NCBI GenBank assembly: GCA_900545305.1
Contig: UQYD01000035.1
Span: 1 to 20,464, forward strand
Reading direction: 5' to 3'
DNA from: an uncultured Eubacterium sp.
GTDB taxonomy: Bacteria; Bacillota; Clostridia; Lachnospirales; CAG-274
DNA length: 20,464 nucleotides
Shown: one piece after another, positions 1 to 8,187 of the stretch
Layout of the letters: the number at the start of each line of letters is the position of its first letter
How positions within the stretch are numbered: the stretch's first letter is position 1
Notes under the pieces: model-generated
Database searches by the model: none
Seen by the model: the letters and a program-made list of their open reading frames with translations, nothing else
Told to the model about the DNA's origin: nothing
Program-made: the position numbers and the translations under genes

Positions 1-1
1 A

Positions 2-877
2 AGAACAGTTGAGCAGGGCTTATTTGGTAAACCAACTGTGCTTAACAATGTAGAAACATTTGCTAATGTACCTAATATTATAAACAAAGGTGCTCAATGG
101 TATAAGGGTGTAGGTTCAGAAAAAAGTCCTGGCACAAAGGCCTTTGCTTTAACAGGTAATATTGAAAATACTGGACTTATTGAAGTGCCTATGGGTGCTA
201 CTTTGAGAGAAATAATATTTGATATTGGTGGTGGTATGAAGAACGACAAAGCATTTAAGGCTGTTCAGATAGGTGGACCATCAGGTGGTTGTCTTATAAC
301 TGATAATTTGGATTTGCCACTGGACTTTGACTCTCTCAAAAAAGTAGGAGCTATGATTGGTTCAGGTGGTCTTGTAGTTATGGACGAAGATACTTGTATG
401 GTTGAAGTTGCTCGTTTCTTTATGCACTTTACTCAAAATGAATCTTGTGGTAAGTGCGTGCCTTGTCGAGAAGGTACTAAGCGTATGCTTGAAATTTTGG
501 AAAGAATAGTAAATGGCAATGGCAGAGATGGAGATATTGAACTTTTGTTGGAATTAGCAGATACAATATCAAATACAGCCCTTTGTGGTCTTGGTAAATC
601 AGCTGCTATGCCAGTTGTAAGCACAATAAAGAACTTCAGAAGTGAGTATGAAGCTCATATATATGACAAAAAGTGTCCATCTGGAAATTGCAAGAAGTTA
701 ATTACATATCAGATTGACCCGGAATTGTGTAGAGGTTGCTCAAAGTGTGCCAGAAACTGTCCTGTTAGTGCCATAACCGGAGAAATTAAAAAGCCTTTCA
801 CTATTGATACAAACAAGTGTATTAAATGTGGGGCTTGTAAAGAATCTTGTAACTTTGGTGCTGTAAAGGAGGTGTAG
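2..877 (+). CDS. hydB: [FeFe]-hydrogenase beta subunit, NuoF-like (5' partial)
   Basis: C-terminal 291 residues of a NuoF/HydB flavoprotein. The open frame runs in from the left edge, so the GTG at 38 is internal: codons from position 2 already give the family motif GKPTVLNNVETFANVP. The motif SCGKCVPCREG plus a later Cys (ALCGLGKSA) form the NuoF-type [4Fe-4S] site, and the last 60 residues are a two-cluster ferredoxin domain (CRGCSKCARNCP and CIKCGACKESC). HydB carries FMN and oxidises or reduces NAD(H), sending electrons to HydA; in the HydABC family this supports electron bifurcation between NADH, ferredoxin and H2. The N-terminal FMN/NADH-binding part lies outside the window. The stop overlaps the AAAGGAGG ribosome binding site of hydA, so the two genes are co-transcribed. 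Confidence 0.93.
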   Translation, partial: RTVEQGLFGKPTVLNNVETFANVPNIINKGAQWYKGVGSEKSPGTKAFALTGNIENTGLIEVPMGATLREIIFDIGGGMKNDKAFKAVQIGGPSGGCLITDNLDLPLDFDSLKKVGAMIGSGGLVVMDEDTCMVEVARFFMHFTQNESCGKCVPCREGTKRMLEILERIVNGNGRDGDIELLLELADTISNTALCGLGKSAAMPVVSTIKNFRSEYEAHIYDKKCPSGNCKKLITYQIDPELCRGCSKCARNCPVSAITGEIKKPFTIDTNKCIKCGACKESCNFGAVKEV

Positions 878-880
878 AAT

Positions 881-2575
881 ATGTCAAATGAAAATTATAT
901 GCTTATTGACAATATTCCTGTTGCCATTGAGGGAGAAAAAAATATGCTGGAGCTTATAAGAAAAGCCGGCATTGATTTACCTACATTTTGCTATAATTCT
1001 GAACTTTCTATTTATGGTGCTTGTAGAATGTGTATGGTAGAAAATAAATGGGGAGGTATGGAGGCTGCTTGTTCTACACCTCCAAAGGCTGGTGCTGAAA
1101 TTTTTACTAACACGCCTAAACTTAGAAAACACAGAAAAATGATACTTGAGCTCTTGCTTTCTAATCATTGTCGAGATTGTACCATTTGTGCTAAAAATGG
1201 AAATTGTAGATTACAGGAACTTGCTTTAAGATTTGGAATAACAAAAGTTAGATTTGAAAATACAGCAGCAGAACCGGATATTGATGATTCATCACTTTGC
1301 ATTGTAAGAGATAGAAGCAAATGTATTCTCTGTGGTGACTGTGTGCGAATGTGTAATGAAGTCCAAAATGTTGGTGCTATTAATTTTACAAATAGAGGTT
1401 CTAAAATGGTGGTATCTACTGTTTTCGATGAGCCTTTGGGTAAAAGTAGTTGTGTTGGCTGTGGTCAATGTGCAGCAGTCTGTCCAACAGGTGCTTTGGT
1501 TGTAAAAAATGATACTTCAAGACTTTGGAAACAGTTCGGAAAAGATGATGTAAAGGTTGTAGCACAAATTGCTCCGGCAGTAAGAGTTGCAGTTGCAAAG
1601 GCTTTTGGTCTTAGTGACGGCGATGTAATGGGTAAAATTGTTGCAGCTATGCACAGGATAGGGTTTGAAGAAGTTTTTGATACTGTAACAGGTGCAGACT
1701 TAACAGTTTTGGAGGAAGCAAACGAATTTTTAGAGAGACTTTCCAATGGTGAAAATCTTCCTTTGTTTACATCTTGTTGCCCAGGGTGGGTGCAATATTG
1801 TGAGAAAAATTACCCTGAACTTTTGCCTAATGTGTCTACTTGTCGTTCTCCAATGGAAATGTTTGGTTCAGTAATAAAGGAACAGTATAAAACAAGTAGT
1901 AGAAAAATTGTTAGTGTAGCTATTATGCCTTGTACAGCCAAAAAGTTTGAGGCAGCCAGAACGGAATTTAAGTGGGACGATAATCAACAGGTTATAGATT
2001 ATGTTATAACTACACAAGAGCTGATACAGATGATAAAAGAAGCCGGTATTGTATTTTCAGAAATAGAGCCGGAATCTATAGATATGCCTTTTGGTTCAAT
2101 TTCAGGTGCAGGTGTTATATTTGGTGTGACAGGTGGTGTAACAGAGGCTGTTATAAGACGAGTTTCATCAGATAAATCCCTTTCAGCTTTGAGAACTCTT
2201 GCCTTTAATGGTGTAAGAGGATTAGAGGGTACAAAGGAAATTACAATAGAATACTGTGGTAAACCTTTGAGAATAGGTGTTGTCAGTGGTCTTAAAAATG
2301 CCGATAAACTTATCAGAAGTATTAAAAATGGCGAACATTTTGATTTAGTGGAAGTTATGGCTTGTCCTAATGGTTGTATAAATGGTGCTGGTCAGCCGTT
2401 TACAGATAGAAATGGTATTAAAAACAGAAGTGAAGCTTTGTATGAAGCAGATAGAATGTGTACTAATAAGAGAAGTGAAGAAAATCCTCTTATGATGTCA
2501 CTTTATAATGGTTTATTAAAGGGCAAGGTACATAAATTACTTCACGTTGATTATGTAAAGGAGGAAAATATATGA
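881..2575 (+). CDS. hydA: [FeFe]-hydrogenase catalytic subunit, NADH-linked (group A3 type)
   Basis: 564 residues. Domain order: plant-type [2Fe-2S] domain (C37, C48, C51, C64); NuoG-like His-Cys [4Fe-4S] site (H96, C97, C100, C103 region, C109); two [4Fe-4S] ferredoxin motifs (C148-C158 and C191-C201); then the H-cluster domain with L1 FTSCCPGW (C299 proton-relay, C300 ligand), L2 MPCTAKKFE (C351) and L3 EVMACPNGCINGAGQP (C495, C499). All H-cluster cysteines are present, so the enzyme should be active in H2 formation or uptake. L3 has GAG where many homologues have GGG. Start is the ATG 881 with AAAGGAGG at 866. Lies between hydB and a small [2Fe-2S] protein whose start overlaps its stop (ATGA). 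Cytoplasmic; needs HydEFG maturation, not seen here. Family is certain; the bifurcating role is inferred from the HydB partner. Confidence 0.96.
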   Translation: MSNENYMLIDNIPVAIEGEKNMLELIRKAGIDLPTFCYNSELSIYGACRMCMVENKWGGMEAACSTPPKAGAEIFTNTPKLRKHRKMILELLLSNHCRDCTICAKNGNCRLQELALRFGITKVRFENTAAEPDIDDSSLCIVRDRSKCILCGDCVRMCNEVQNVGAINFTNRGSKMVVSTVFDEPLGKSSCVGCGQCAAVCPTGALVVKNDTSRLWKQFGKDDVKVVAQIAPAVRVAVAKAFGLSDGDVMGKIVAAMHRIGFEEVFDTVTGADLTVLEEANEFLERLSNGENLPLFTSCCPGWVQYCEKNYPELLPNVSTCRSPMEMFGSVIKEQYKTSSRKIVSVAIMPCTAKKFEAARTEFKWDDNQQVIDYVITTQELIQMIKEAGIVFSEIEPESIDMPFGSISGAGVIFGVTGGVTEAVIRRVSSDKSLSALRTLAFNGVRGLEGTKEITIEYCGKPLRIGVVSGLKNADKLIRSIKNGEHFDLVEVMACPNGCINGAGQPFTDRNGIKNRSEALYEADRMCTNKRSEENPLMMSLYNGLLKGKVHKLLHVDYVKEENI

Positions 2576-2814
2576 TAAAAATTTCAGTTTGCATAGGAAG
2601 TTCATGTCATTTAAAGGGTTCGTATAATGTTATAAATGGATTTCAACACGTTATAGAGAAAAATAAAGTTAGTGATAAAGTTGAAATAGCTGGGACTTTC
2701 TGTACCGGCCATTGTGGAAATGATGTTTCTGTGCTTGTAGACAATGAATATTACAGTGTTTCTCCGGAAAATATAGAAGAATTTTTTAATAAAGAAATTA
2801 TTCCTAAATTATAA
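2572..2814 (+). CDS. small thioredoxin-fold [2Fe-2S] ferredoxin, HydC/NuoE C-terminal-domain-like
   Basis: 80 residues. Cys pattern C7-x4-C12 and C44-x3-C48 is the signature of the NuoE/HydC [2Fe-2S] site, but the usual N-terminal helical domain of NuoE (whole protein about 160 residues) is absent, so this is the thioredoxin-like domain alone. The start overlaps the hydA stop by four bases (ATGA) and has GGAGG in the hydA tail, so translation is coupled to hydA. It is probably an extra electron-carrying subunit of the hydrogenase complex, comparable to fourth subunits reported for some thermophilic clostridial HydABCD enzymes; that comparison is from memory and unproven here. A normal hydC may lie upstream of the window. 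It is the last gene of the operon, with a hairpin directly after the stop. Confidence 0.85.
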   Translation: MIKISVCIGSSCHLKGSYNVINGFQHVIEKNKVSDKVEIAGTFCTGHCGNDVSVLVDNEYYSVSPENIEEFFNKEIIPKL

Positions 2815-2860
2815 AACTAAAGGCTGTTGCACTAGGTGTGTAACAGCCTTTAGTTTATTT
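2814..2860. terminator. bidirectional terminator between hyd operon and histidine kinase
   Basis: A 15-bp perfect inverted repeat (2814-2828 with 2842-2856, core AAAGGCTGTT / AACAGCCTTT) with a 13-base loop overlaps the stop codons of both convergent genes. Reading minus, the stem is followed by TTTTATAATTT; reading plus, by a weaker TTTATTT. Confidence 0.85.
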
Positions 2861-3508
2861 ACTGAAAAGATAATTGGGCAATTCAACAGTAACAACACAG
2901 CCATTATCTGTGTTTTCAAAGTCGATTTTACCTTTGTGTTCGTGGACTATATTTTTACATATAAGTATACCTAAACCACTGCCGTTTTCCTTAGTGGTTA
3001 CAAATGGTGTACCTAAGTTGTTTAGGACAACGGGGGATATGCCACCTCCATTGTCTTCTATTGTTATAGTTGTTTTGCCTATATCAGGTGTAACAGTTGT
3101 TTTTATAATACCTTTATTATTAATAGCCTCTATTGCATTTTTATAAATATTGAAGAAAAGAATATTGATTTTGTTATAATCTCCGTACAATTTAACATCG
3201 TCAGGAGAGTCTAAAACAAATTCAATTTTTTTGTCATAAGGAGTAAGGTTGTATTCTTCAATAATATCTGATAATAACTCATCTATAAAAATCATTTCAA
3301 TGTTTTCTTTTCTTGTGTTTTCTGCCATTATAGTATAATCGTTAATTATGTGATTAAGCTTTTCAAGCTCTTTTTCAATGACTGTAAAATTATTTTCGAG
3401 AGCTTTTGGGCAAAAATCCTTTATGTATTGTACATTCATTTTAATAAGGCTGACAGGGTTTTTAACTTCGTGAGCTAATACTGCTGCAATTTGTTCTTTT
3501 CCGTTCAT
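2855..3508 (-). CDS. sensorless histidine kinase (HisKA-HATPase)
   Basis: 217 residues, soluble, with no sensor or membrane segment. The protein begins almost at the phospho-acceptor box: H13 in AHEVKNP, typical of sporulation-kinase or NtrB-like HisKA domains. The ATPase domain has N-box N124 (NIYKNAIEAI), G1 DNGGGI (152-157) and G2 GSGLG (176-180). Start ATG with GGAGG 7 bases upstream. It sits 16 bases after the LysM membrane protein on the same strand, so the two are probably co-transcribed, and that protein is a candidate partner or signal source. There is no response regulator in the window. It might phosphorylate Spo0A or another orphan regulator (inference). It faces the hydrogenase operon across a shared terminator, but nothing in the sequence links it functionally to hydrogenase. 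Confidence 0.9.
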   Translation of the reverse strand: MNGKEQIAAVLAHEVKNPVSLIKMNVQYIKDFCPKALENNFTVIEKELEKLNHIINDYTIMAENTRKENIEMIFIDELLSDIIEEYNLTPYDKKIEFVLDSPDDVKLYGDYNKINILFFNIYKNAIEAINNKGIIKTTVTPDIGKTTITIEDNGGGISPVVLNNLGTPFVTTKENGSGLGILICKNIVHEHKGKIDFENTDNGCVVTVELPNYLFSK

Positions 3509-3524
3509 ATTATCCTCCGTCTTT

Positions 3525-4643
3525 CTATGGTAAAAGTAACTTGTGTCCTACTACTATATTGTTATTTTCAATCTTGTTTAATTCCCTTATTTCATTTACT
3601 TTGGAAGTGTTTCCGTAAACGCTTTTGCTTATTTTAATAAGAGTATCTCCTTCCTTTACTACATATTCTGCATGTCTTTGAGTTTCCGGTTCAGTGGCTT
3701 TTGTTGTAGCCTGTGTAGTCTGAACTGTAGTTGGAACAGTCGTATTTTCAACAGTTGTCTGCTGTACCTTGGCTTGTACAGTTGTTTGCTGTGTTTGAGA
3801 TGCAAACACACTTTGAGTGCCGTCAAGGGCTTCCTGTAACTGTGCTACTTGTTGCTCCATAGCACTTATTCTTTCGTCACTTTGTATAAGTCCAGCACCC
3901 ATAACAAAGCAAACTAAAAGCATTATAAAACTAACGCCACCTAGTAAATTGAGTAATCCTTTTTCTTGGGAAAGAATATTGTGTTTTGCGTGAAGTGTTC
4001 TTTTTCCTGAAGTGATTTTTCTGAGTAAAGCTTCTGAATCTTTTTTTAATTCCGGAAGTACGCTATCTTTATTGACTACAGGTTTCAACTTGTTTTCCAG
4101 CATATATTCGTGCATACCTTCATTTTTTTCATAATACACAATATAGCCTTTTAATATATTAAAAACGTGTCCGTCAATGTCCCATTTGTAAAAACTGCTT
4201 ATGTTTTCTGTAGGGTCTGTAACATAAAGTAGTTGCAAACCTCTTGTAAGGTTGTTTCTCTGAAATTGACATAGCTTGTCACTTATGTAGTCCTCAAAGC
4301 CGGGCTGAATATATGCCCAGCCAACTACTCCTAAGTCTTTGAAATATAGCTCTATTTGTTTTTCTACGTATTGCCAGCTTTTTTCTGTTAATTCCGGCAT
4401 ACCGTTTCTCATTATTGTGTATTTACCCTGTAAAACACCACTTACAAAAATAACAGTTTCGTTATCTACAGTCATTGTTTTGCCTATTAAAACAGCAATT
4501 TTTTCTTTTGAAGGCTCAGAGGCAGCATATTGTTCTATGTAAGTGCAAGCATAATCTTCCATATAAATTCTGCTGCCGTTGGAAATACTGCCTACTTGTT
4601 TCACATTTGTAGGCAGTTGGAAATTATTTTCCTCATTGGTCAT
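3525..4643 (-). CDS. membrane protein with degenerate MPN/JAMM-like domain, transmembrane helix and LysM
   Basis: 372 residues from ATG 4643. A GTG nine bases upstream lies inside the GAGAGGG ribosome binding site and is not the start. Residues about 15-170 resemble an MPN/JAB1 domain: E47 in KEKIAVLIG and VVGWAYIQPGF (106-116), which lines up with the Rpn11-type VVGWYHSHPGF, then S121. Both metal-binding His are replaced (Y111, Q113) and the Asp is lost, so it should not bind zinc or cleave isopeptide bonds. Residues 231-253 form one transmembrane helix, followed by a short coiled coil, a Thr/Gln-rich linker (about 280-325) and a C-terminal LysM (YVVKEGDTLIKISK to HKLLLP). Likely topology is pseudo-MPN domain inside and LysM outside, bound to peptidoglycan. 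The MPN match is my own residue alignment, so function is unknown; it may be a sporulation or envelope scaffold. Confidence 0.8.
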   Translation of the reverse strand: MTNEENNFQLPTNVKQVGSISNGSRIYMEDYACTYIEQYAASEPSKEKIAVLIGKTMTVDNETVIFVSGVLQGKYTIMRNGMPELTEKSWQYVEKQIELYFKDLGVVGWAYIQPGFEDYISDKLCQFQRNNLTRGLQLLYVTDPTENISSFYKWDIDGHVFNILKGYIVYYEKNEGMHEYMLENKLKPVVNKDSVLPELKKDSEALLRKITSGKRTLHAKHNILSQEKGLLNLLGGVSFIMLLVCFVMGAGLIQSDERISAMEQQVAQLQEALDGTQSVFASQTQQTTVQAKVQQTTVENTTVPTTVQTTQATTKATEPETQRHAEYVVKEGDTLIKISKSVYGNTSKVNEIRELNKIENNNIVVGHKLLLP

Positions 4644-4845
4644 AACTGACACCCTCTCTTAATATATTTATATTTTTGTAGTTGAAAGCATACCACAGCA
4701 AACAAAAATAAAATGTCAAACAATGGAGGTATGATTAAAAAATAAATAGCAAATAATTCCAAAAAATTTATATTTTTAGTTTACTAATTTTTACAAGTCA
4801 TATTTTTACAGTAGTAAGCCATAATTATTGTAAAGGAGGTATTTT

Positions 4846-5388
4846 ATGCCCTTGTTATGTAAAAAAGAATATTTATATGTAAATAGTAATGAACCGGAAA
4901 AAAGATTTTTGGAAAAACTGTCAAATATGATTTTAGAAACTTTTGACGGAGAAAAAACAGTAGTGTTTCTTTGTATAGGAACAGATAGGGCAACTGGTGA
5001 TGCCTTAGGTCCTTTGGTTGGGTCTTATTTACTCAAAAATGGTTTAGAAAACGTTTATGGTACAGTAGATGAACCGGTACACGCAGAAAATTTGAGATAT
5101 TATATTGAATTTATAAATAAAAAATATGAAAATAGTTTTATAATTGCAGTTGATGCAAGTTTGGGTAAAAGTGAACAAATAGGGGGTATAAATATATGGA
5201 AAGGACCTTTGCACCCTGGAAGTGGAGTAGCAAAGGTTTTAGGTAGTGTAGGTGATATATCTATAACAGGTGTAGTAAATAAAATGACAATAAATCCTAT
5301 GTTTCAATTACAGAATACAAGACTCTCCTTGGTTATAAATATGGCAGAAGTAATAGGAAAAGCTATATGCAGAACGGTAATTTATTAA
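4846..5388 (+). CDS. yyaC: YyaC family sporulation protein (DUF1256)
   Basis: 180 residues. The segment VFLCIGTDRATGDALGPLVG (about 42-61) with a later VDEPVHAENL is characteristic of YyaC, a family with the fold of spore germination protease GPR and hydrogenase maturation peptidases; the Asp of GTDRATGD is the family's conserved acid. In Bacillus subtilis yyaC is expressed during sporulation, and its substrate is not established. ATG 4846 has a very strong AAAGGAGG at 4832-4839. It is divergent from the LysM gene with a 202-base gap. No convincing terminator follows; the next gene has its own promoter. Identification rests on motif recall; a generic hydrogenase-maturation-type peptidase is less likely because of the VDEPVHAENL segment. 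Confidence 0.88.
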   Translation: MPLLCKKEYLYVNSNEPEKRFLEKLSNMILETFDGEKTVVFLCIGTDRATGDALGPLVGSYLLKNGLENVYGTVDEPVHAENLRYYIEFINKKYENSFIIAVDASLGKSEQIGGINIWKGPLHPGSGVAKVLGSVGDISITGVVNKMTINPMFQLQNTRLSLVINMAEVIGKAICRTVIY

Positions 5389-5414
5389 TTATTTTTTAAA
5401 TATGGGCTTTTGCC

Positions 5415-5443
5415 TTGACAATTTTAATTAATATAAGGATAAT
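5415..5443 (+). promoter_or_regulatory. sigma-A promoter of cyclophilin-uup
   Basis: TTGACA at 5415-5420, 17-base spacer, GATAAT at 5438-5443. The start point is expected near 5450, 47 bases before the ATG, with GGGAGAG just ahead of the gene. Confidence 0.8.
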
Positions 5444-5496
5444 ATACAGTAAAGAATACTGTGAATAGGTATGTTTAATAGATAGGGAGAGTTTTT

Positions 5497-6318
5497 ATGA
5501 AAAAGAAATTATTACTTGGACTTGCTTTAGGTGCAATGGTTATGACGACAGCTTGTGGTCAGGCAAAAGTTTCAAATAACGAATCAGCTGATACTTCTGT
5601 TGAAGAAACATCAAACGATGAAACAAGTGAAACTACACAGGCAACAGAAAAACAGACTAATGACGAAGTTACAGAACTTCCACAGCTTGACGGCGTAAAG
5701 AAAGGGGACACAATAGCTACAATCCATACTAACTATGGTGATGTTAAGGTATGGTTCTTCCCTAAGTACGCACCAAAGGCTGTAGAAAACTTTACTACTC
5801 ATGCTAAAGAAGGTTATTACAACGGTCTTATTTTCCATAGAGTAATAAATAACTTTATGATTCAGGGTGGTGACCCAACAGGTACAGGTGCAGGTGGCGA
5901 AAGTATTTGGGGCAAGGAATTTGAAAACGAAGTAAACCTCAACTTAAGAAGTTTCAGAGGTGCTTTATGTATGGCAAATGCAGGCCCTGATACAAATGGT
6001 AGCCAGTTCTACATTGTTCAAAATCCTGACATTGGCGATGAAATGAAGTCACAGCTTGAAGAATTAAGCAAGAGTGATGAAACATTTAGCGAAAGTAATG
6101 GTACAAAGATTTCATTTAGTAAGGCTTTCCCAAGCAAGGTAGTTAAGGAATACGAAGAAAATGGTGGTTATCCATCACTTGATATGAACTACACTGTTTT
6201 TGGTCAGGTTTATGAAGGTATGGATGTTGTAGATAAGATTGCAGCAGTTGATACAGACCAGAATGATAAGCCAAAGACAGATGTTAAGATTGAATCTATA
6301 GAAGTAGGAACTTACTAA
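5497..6318 (+). CDS. lipoprotein cyclophilin-type peptidyl-prolyl isomerase
   Basis: 273 residues. The N-terminus is a lipoprotein signal (MKKK, hydrophobic stretch, then TTAC with C20 as the lipidated residue), followed by an acidic Thr/Glu/Ser-rich linker (about 26-65) that holds the enzyme off the membrane. The cyclophilin domain begins near residue 73: KYAPKAVENF, FHRVINNFMIQGGDPTGTG with the catalytic Arg of FHR, and NGSQFYIVQ. An insertion of about 50 residues precedes the last strands (VFGQVYEGMDVVDKI). It should catalyse proline isomerisation of exported proteins outside the membrane. It has its own sigma-A promoter. The stop is followed one base later by the ATG of the ABC-F gene, so the two are translated from one message. 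Confidence 0.94.
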   Translation: MKKKLLLGLALGAMVMTTACGQAKVSNNESADTSVEETSNDETSETTQATEKQTNDEVTELPQLDGVKKGDTIATIHTNYGDVKVWFFPKYAPKAVENFTTHAKEGYYNGLIFHRVINNFMIQGGDPTGTGAGGESIWGKEFENEVNLNLRSFRGALCMANAGPDTNGSQFYIVQNPDIGDEMKSQLEELSKSDETFSESNGTKISFSKAFPSKVVKEYEENGGYPSLDMNYTVFGQVYEGMDVVDKIAAVDTDQNDKPKTDVKIESIEVGTY

Positions 6319-6319
6319 A

Positions 6320-8101
6320 ATGAATTTAATTTCAGTAGAAAATTTATCAAAAGCCTATGGAGAAAAAATAATATTTGATAATTTGACTTTTGGTATTGAC
6401 GATACAGATAAAATCGGTGTCATTGGTGTAAATGGTACTGGTAAATCTACTCTTTTGAAAATTATAGCAGGAGAGGAGGAGGCAGATAGTGGTAATGTAA
6501 TTACTATGAATGGTCTTAGAGTAGGCTATTTGCCTCAATCTCCTGTGTTTAAAAAAGGCGAAGTCGTAATGGACTATATGATTCGTATTTGTAAAATTAC
6601 AAATGCAGATGAAGAAAGTAAGGCAAAGACTGTACTTACTAAAATAGGTATTAACGATTTTTATGCTGATGTAGATACTCTTTCAGGTGGACAAAAAAAG
6701 AGAGTTGCTATTGGTGCAGCAATGATTTCCCCAGTAGATTTACTCATATTAGACGAGCCTACAAACCACATTGATAGTGAAACTATTGCGTGGATGGAAA
6801 ATAATTTAAAGTCTACAACAAAAGCTCTTTTAATGGTAACTCATGATAGATATTTCCTTGACAGAGTTGTAAATAAAACTTTTGAACTTGATAAAGGCAA
6901 AATATATGTTTATCAGGGAAATTATGGAGAATTTTTAGAGCAAAAGGCTCAGAGAGAAGAACTTGCACAGGCAGGAGAAAGAAAACGTCAAAATTTCCTC
7001 CGTACAGAGCTTGAATGGGTAAAACGTGGAGCGAAAGCAAGAACTACAAAACAAAAGGCTAGATTACAGAGGTTTGAAACTATATCTCAGATTAAAGCTC
7101 CGGACCAAAAGCAAAGTGTTGAAATTGCCGGTCTGTCTTCTCGTCTTGGTAGAAAAACTATAGAAATTAATAATATTTCTAAGTCCTTTGGCGATAAGAA
7201 ACTTATTAATGACTTTAGCTATATTATACTTAAAAATGATAGAATTGGTATAGTTGGACAAAATGGTACAGGAAAAACTACTCTCCTTAAAATGATAACA
7301 GGAAAGCTACAACCGGATAGTGGTACTATTGAAGTAGGCGATACTGTTAAAATTGGTGTATTTTCTCAGGGTACAGAGCATATGGACGACAATATGCGAG
7401 TTATAGACTATGTAAAAGAAGTGGGAGAATACATATCAACAACTGACGGAAAGTTGTCTGCTACAAAACTTTTGGAAAGATTTTTATTTAATGGGGATAT
7501 GCAATATTCTCCTATTGGTAAACTTTCTGGTGGTGAAAAGAGAAGACTTTATTTATTGAGAGTCCTTATGTCAGCACCGAATATATTGTTCCTAGACGAA
7601 CCTACAAATGATTTGGATATTGAAACTCTTGCAATATTAGAGGACTATCTTGACGGTTTTGCCGGTGCTGTTGTTATTGTTTCTCACGATAGATATTTCC
7701 TTGACAGATGTGTTGATAGAATATTTGCATTTGACGGAAATGGAAATATAAAGCAGTACGAGGGTGGCTATAGTGATTATAAGGCTACTTTAGAGGAAAG
7801 TAAAAAGGCTGTAGTATCTGAAAGCAAGGCTAAGGAAAGTAAAACTTGGAATAAGGGTGAAAGAAAGTTGAAAATGTCTTTCAATGAAAAGAGAGAATTT
7901 GAAACTATAGATGACGATATTGCTAAACTGGAACAGGCTATTGCTGATACAGAGGAGCAAATGGAAAAATCTGCTAGTCAGTATTCTAAATTACAAGAAC
8001 TTTCTCAGCAAAAAGAAGATTTGGAAAATCAGCTTTCTGAAAAGATGGATAGATGGATGTATCTTAATGAATTAGCTGAAAAAATAGAAAATCAAGAATA
8101 A
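6320..8101 (+). CDS. uup: ABC-F family ATPase, Uup-like
   Basis: 593 residues with two ABC domains and no membrane segments. Walker A GVNGTGKST (36-44) and GQNGTGKTT; signatures LSGGQKKR and LSGGEKRR; Walker B LLILDEPTNHID and ILFLDEPTNDLD. The linker between the domains carries the basic RGAKARTTKQKARLQRF element of Uup-type members, and the C-terminal 80 residues form a charged coiled coil ending in RWMYLNEL, also Uup-like. ABC-F proteins act on the ribosome near the peptidyl-tRNA; Uup is linked to ribosome function and excision of transposons in E. coli. There is no strong ribosome binding site and only one base separates it from the cyclophilin stop, so translation probably depends on re-initiation. 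An antibiotic-resistance (ARE) role is not suggested. It is followed by a clear terminator. Confidence 0.9.
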   Translation: MNLISVENLSKAYGEKIIFDNLTFGIDDTDKIGVIGVNGTGKSTLLKIIAGEEEADSGNVITMNGLRVGYLPQSPVFKKGEVVMDYMIRICKITNADEESKAKTVLTKIGINDFYADVDTLSGGQKKRVAIGAAMISPVDLLILDEPTNHIDSETIAWMENNLKSTTKALLMVTHDRYFLDRVVNKTFELDKGKIYVYQGNYGEFLEQKAQREELAQAGERKRQNFLRTELEWVKRGAKARTTKQKARLQRFETISQIKAPDQKQSVEIAGLSSRLGRKTIEINNISKSFGDKKLINDFSYIILKNDRIGIVGQNGTGKTTLLKMITGKLQPDSGTIEVGDTVKIGVFSQGTEHMDDNMRVIDYVKEVGEYISTTDGKLSATKLLERFLFNGDMQYSPIGKLSGGEKRRLYLLRVLMSAPNILFLDEPTNDLDIETLAILEDYLDGFAGAVVIVSHDRYFLDRCVDRIFAFDGNGNIKQYEGGYSDYKATLEESKKAVVSESKAKESKTWNKGERKLKMSFNEKREFETIDDDIAKLEQAIADTEEQMEKSASQYSKLQELSQQKEDLENQLSEKMDRWMYLNELAEKIENQE

Positions 8102-8102
8102 A

Positions 8103-8146
8103 AAAATTAGCTGTTTACTGAAAATTGTAAACAGCTAATTTTTTTT
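8103..8146 (+). terminator. intrinsic terminator after uup
   Basis: AATTAGCTGTTTAC pairs with GTAAACAGCTAATT around an 8-base loop, with a run of eight T after the stem. The A-rich left arm also lets it work for the minus strand, where bioY ends at 8188. Confidence 0.92.
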
Positions 8147-8187
8147 GATGTTAGTGAAAATATATTAATTAATAAATTAATACCCGA

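Noticed and set aside
4687..4719. Promoter for the LysM gene (minus strand TTGACA and TGGTATGCT)
   Set aside because: The -10 is a fair extended element, but the TTGACA is 21 bases away, too far for sigma-A, so only a weak -10-only promoter could be claimed.
4798..4827. Sigma-E-like promoter (TCATATT, CATAATTA) ahead of yyaC
   Set aside because: It would place the transcript start at the first base of the ribosome binding site; spacing and -10 are only a partial match.
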